Assembly (NCBI RefSeq): GCF_026239735.1
Contig: NZ_JAPIVT010000001.1
Span: 186,001-250,000, forward strand
DNA length: 64,000 nucleotides
Reading direction: 5' to 3'
DNA from: Pedobacter sp. MC2016-05
Lineage (GTDB): Bacteria > Bacteroidota > Bacteroidia > Sphingobacteriales > Sphingobacteriaceae
In this document: positions 62,927 to 64,000 of the stretch, one piece after another
How positions within the stretch are numbered: the stretch's first letter is position 1
Layout: the number at the start of each line of letters is the position of its first letter
The notes under the pieces: model-generated
The model's database searches: none
Seen by the model: the letters and a program-made list of their open reading frames with translations, nothing else
What the model was told of the DNA's origin: nothing
Translations under genes and position numbers: made by a program

Positions 62927-62942
62927 TGTTCCACGTGAAACG
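62927..62942. promoter_or_regulatory. parS-like ParB-binding site 2
   Basis: TGTTCCACGTGAAACG fits the parS consensus at 15 of 16 positions. It lies 96 bp from site 1, centre to centre, between mnmG and the ABC-F gene. Confidence 0.8.
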
Positions 62943-62973
62943 TATCAATGGAATAACTAACTAATTTCCTTAT

Positions 62974-64000
62974 TTATTCTGATAATTCTAACCATCGCAT
63001 TGTATAATCATCCTGCTTAATCTTTAACTTTTCAATCTCATCCGAAATTTCTTGAATCTTCACATAATCGGAAGCAGCAACTTTTAGTAAACTTTGAGAT
63101 AATTTAGCTATCTTTTGTTCGGTATCTGTCATTCCCTTTTCGCATTCATTAAGTTCCTTTTGTTCTTTAAAACTTAATTTTTTTGCGCTTTTTATTGGAG
63201 CTTCAGCAGCTATAGGAGTGAAAGTTTTTTTGGCTTCGGCTTTAACTTTCGGTTGTTCTAAACTTAAACGGTACTCAGAATAATTACCATTATATATTTT
63301 TACTACTCCTTCACCTTCCATGATAAATAGCTGATCACTCATCTTGTCTAGTAAGTATCTATCATGAGAAACTAGCATTAAAATGCCAGGGAAGTTTTCT
63401 AGAAATTCTTCCAGTACATTTAACGTATCAATATCCAGGTCGTTTGTTGGCTCATCCAAAATTAAGAAGTTAGGATTTTGCATTAGAACCTTCATCAAAT
63501 TCAAGCGCTTCTTCTCGCCACCACTTAATTTTTCCACCATGCCATGTTGTTTCTTAGGCGGGAAAAGAAAAAGTGTTAGTAGGGCAGAAGCAGTAATTAC
63601 CGATCCATCAGCCATCTTAATATACTCGGCGTCTGATTTCACAATATCAATTACCCTCTCTTTTGGATCGAAAGTTAAACCGCCTTGTTTGTAATAACCA
63701 AAAACTGTCGTTTCACCAGTGTCAACTGTTCCTGCGTCTGGTGCTAGTTGGCTAGTAATAATATTTAATAGAGTAGATTTGCCAGTACCGTTTTTACCTG
63801 CCAAACCAATTCGATCTCCTTTTTTGAAAGTGTAGCTAAAATCATTAATAATTGGACGACCATCGAAAGACTTTGCTATGTGACCGATCTCAATAATTTT
63901 ACCACCCTGACGAGACATTTTCATTTGGAGGTTAATAGTCTGATTATCAGACTTCTTCCTGGTTTTTTCCTCCAGATCGTAAAAAGCATTGATCCTGGCG
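62974..64000 (-). CDS. ABC-F ATPase (Uup-like), 5' end missing
   Basis: The frame is open to the right edge of the window, so the start lies outside; upstream codons continue as YDLEEKTRKKSDNQTINLQ before the visible second ATPase domain. Visible are Walker A GKNGTGKST, signature LSGGEKKRLNLMKVLMQNP, Walker B FLILDEPTNDLD and a C-terminal coiled coil (ECEKGMTDTEQKIAKLSQS). This is the second half of a two-domain ABC-F protein, probably acting on ribosomes or on replication-linked structures as Uup does. Confidence 0.92.
   Translation of the reverse strand, partial: ARINAFYDLEEKTRKKSDNQTINLQMKMSRQGGKIIEIGHIAKSFDGRPIINDFSYTFKKGDRIGLAGKNGTGKSTLLNIITSQLAPDAGTVDTGETTVFGYYKQGGLTFDPKERVIDIVKSDAEYIKMADGSVITASALLTLFLFPPKKQHGMVEKLSGGEKKRLNLMKVLMQNPNFLILDEPTNDLDIDTLNVLEEFLENFPGILMLVSHDRYLLDKMSDQLFIMEGEGVVKIYNGNYSEYRLSLEQPKVKAEAKKTFTPIAAEAPIKSAKKLSFKEQKELNECEKGMTDTEQKIAKLSQSLLKVAASDYVKIQEISDEIEKLKIKQDDYTMRWLELSE

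Noticed and set aside
1-64000. CRISPR arrays, tRNA or rRNA genes
   Set aside because: No regular spaced repeats and no tRNA-like T-loop or rRNA sequences were seen on reading both strands; this was by eye and not by a covariance search.

Overview
The window is a compact, AT-rich stretch of chromosome from a member of the Bacteroidota, most like Pedobacter or a close relative in Sphingobacteriaceae. This is an inference from several signs. Promoter -7 boxes have the TAnnTTTG form and Shine-Dalgarno sequences are weak or absent. Ribosomal protein S16 has a long Ala/Glu tail. Secreted proteins carry leaders ending in Ala-Gln, and DsbD is split into two genes. Intergenic palindromes of the kinds scattered through Sphingobacteriia genomes are common. 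About 50 protein genes are present. I saw no rRNA, tRNA or CRISPR.

Layout. Positions 1-8.9 kb hold a 5'-truncated oligopeptidase B, a small membrane protein, an M16 protease, peptide deformylase (def), a secreted CarboxypepD_reg-like protein, an Fe-S pair (NifU-like and Mrp) and an AsmA-like/GT51 fusion. Positions 9-15.5 kb hold hpt-psd, an MscS-type channel, the ribosome block rpsP-rimM-[lipoprotein]-trmD-rplS and a deoxyribonucleotidase. Positions 15.7-24 kb hold a large VIT/VWA/DUF2135 protein, a YbjQ-like protein, dsbD-pfkA, a separate DsbD-alpha gene and birA. Positions 23.5-32.6 kb hold rsfS-ftsH-LUD, a KAS III enzyme, a TPR protein, the Nif3-zinc ribbon pair, TM2 and DUF2752 proteins. 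Positions 32.7-38.1 kb hold mfd, DUF3820, a FrnE-like DsbA, and a decayed secreted-protein gene cut by an IS3-family remnant. Positions 38-51 kb hold an M14 peptidase, a thioesterase, a methyltransferase, the CPBP-DUF2007-cdsA operon, dusB-apaG, a zinc metallopeptidase, an FAD oxidoreductase, purU and rmuC. Positions 51-54 kb hold a trypsin-like protease, a broken YhcG/DUF1016 nuclease gene and thiL. Positions 54-64 kb hold a dicarboxylate symporter, the divergent nadA/nadB pair, a gamma-carbonic-anhydrase-like protein, an Ig-like lipoprotein, mnmG and a truncated ABC-F ATPase.

Most genes are housekeeping: translation and ribosome assembly, NAD and thiamine cofactors, phospholipid synthesis, envelope biogenesis and redox folding. 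They sit in short operons with 4-nt overlaps (dsbD/pfkA, nif3/zinc ribbon) or in convergent pairs whose stops touch.

Three things stand out. First, a YhcG/DUF1016-type PDDEXK nuclease gene with five frame changes sits exactly between thiL and a degraded second copy of thiL's last ~65 bp. This looks like a nuclease gene that inserted behind thiL carrying or making a copy of its end. Second, two sequences fitting the ParB-binding parS consensus lie within 112 bp just upstream of mnmG, which suggests the right side of the window is near the replication origin. Third, at least five kinds of intergenic palindromic repeats are present, two of them represented by pairs of copies inside this window.
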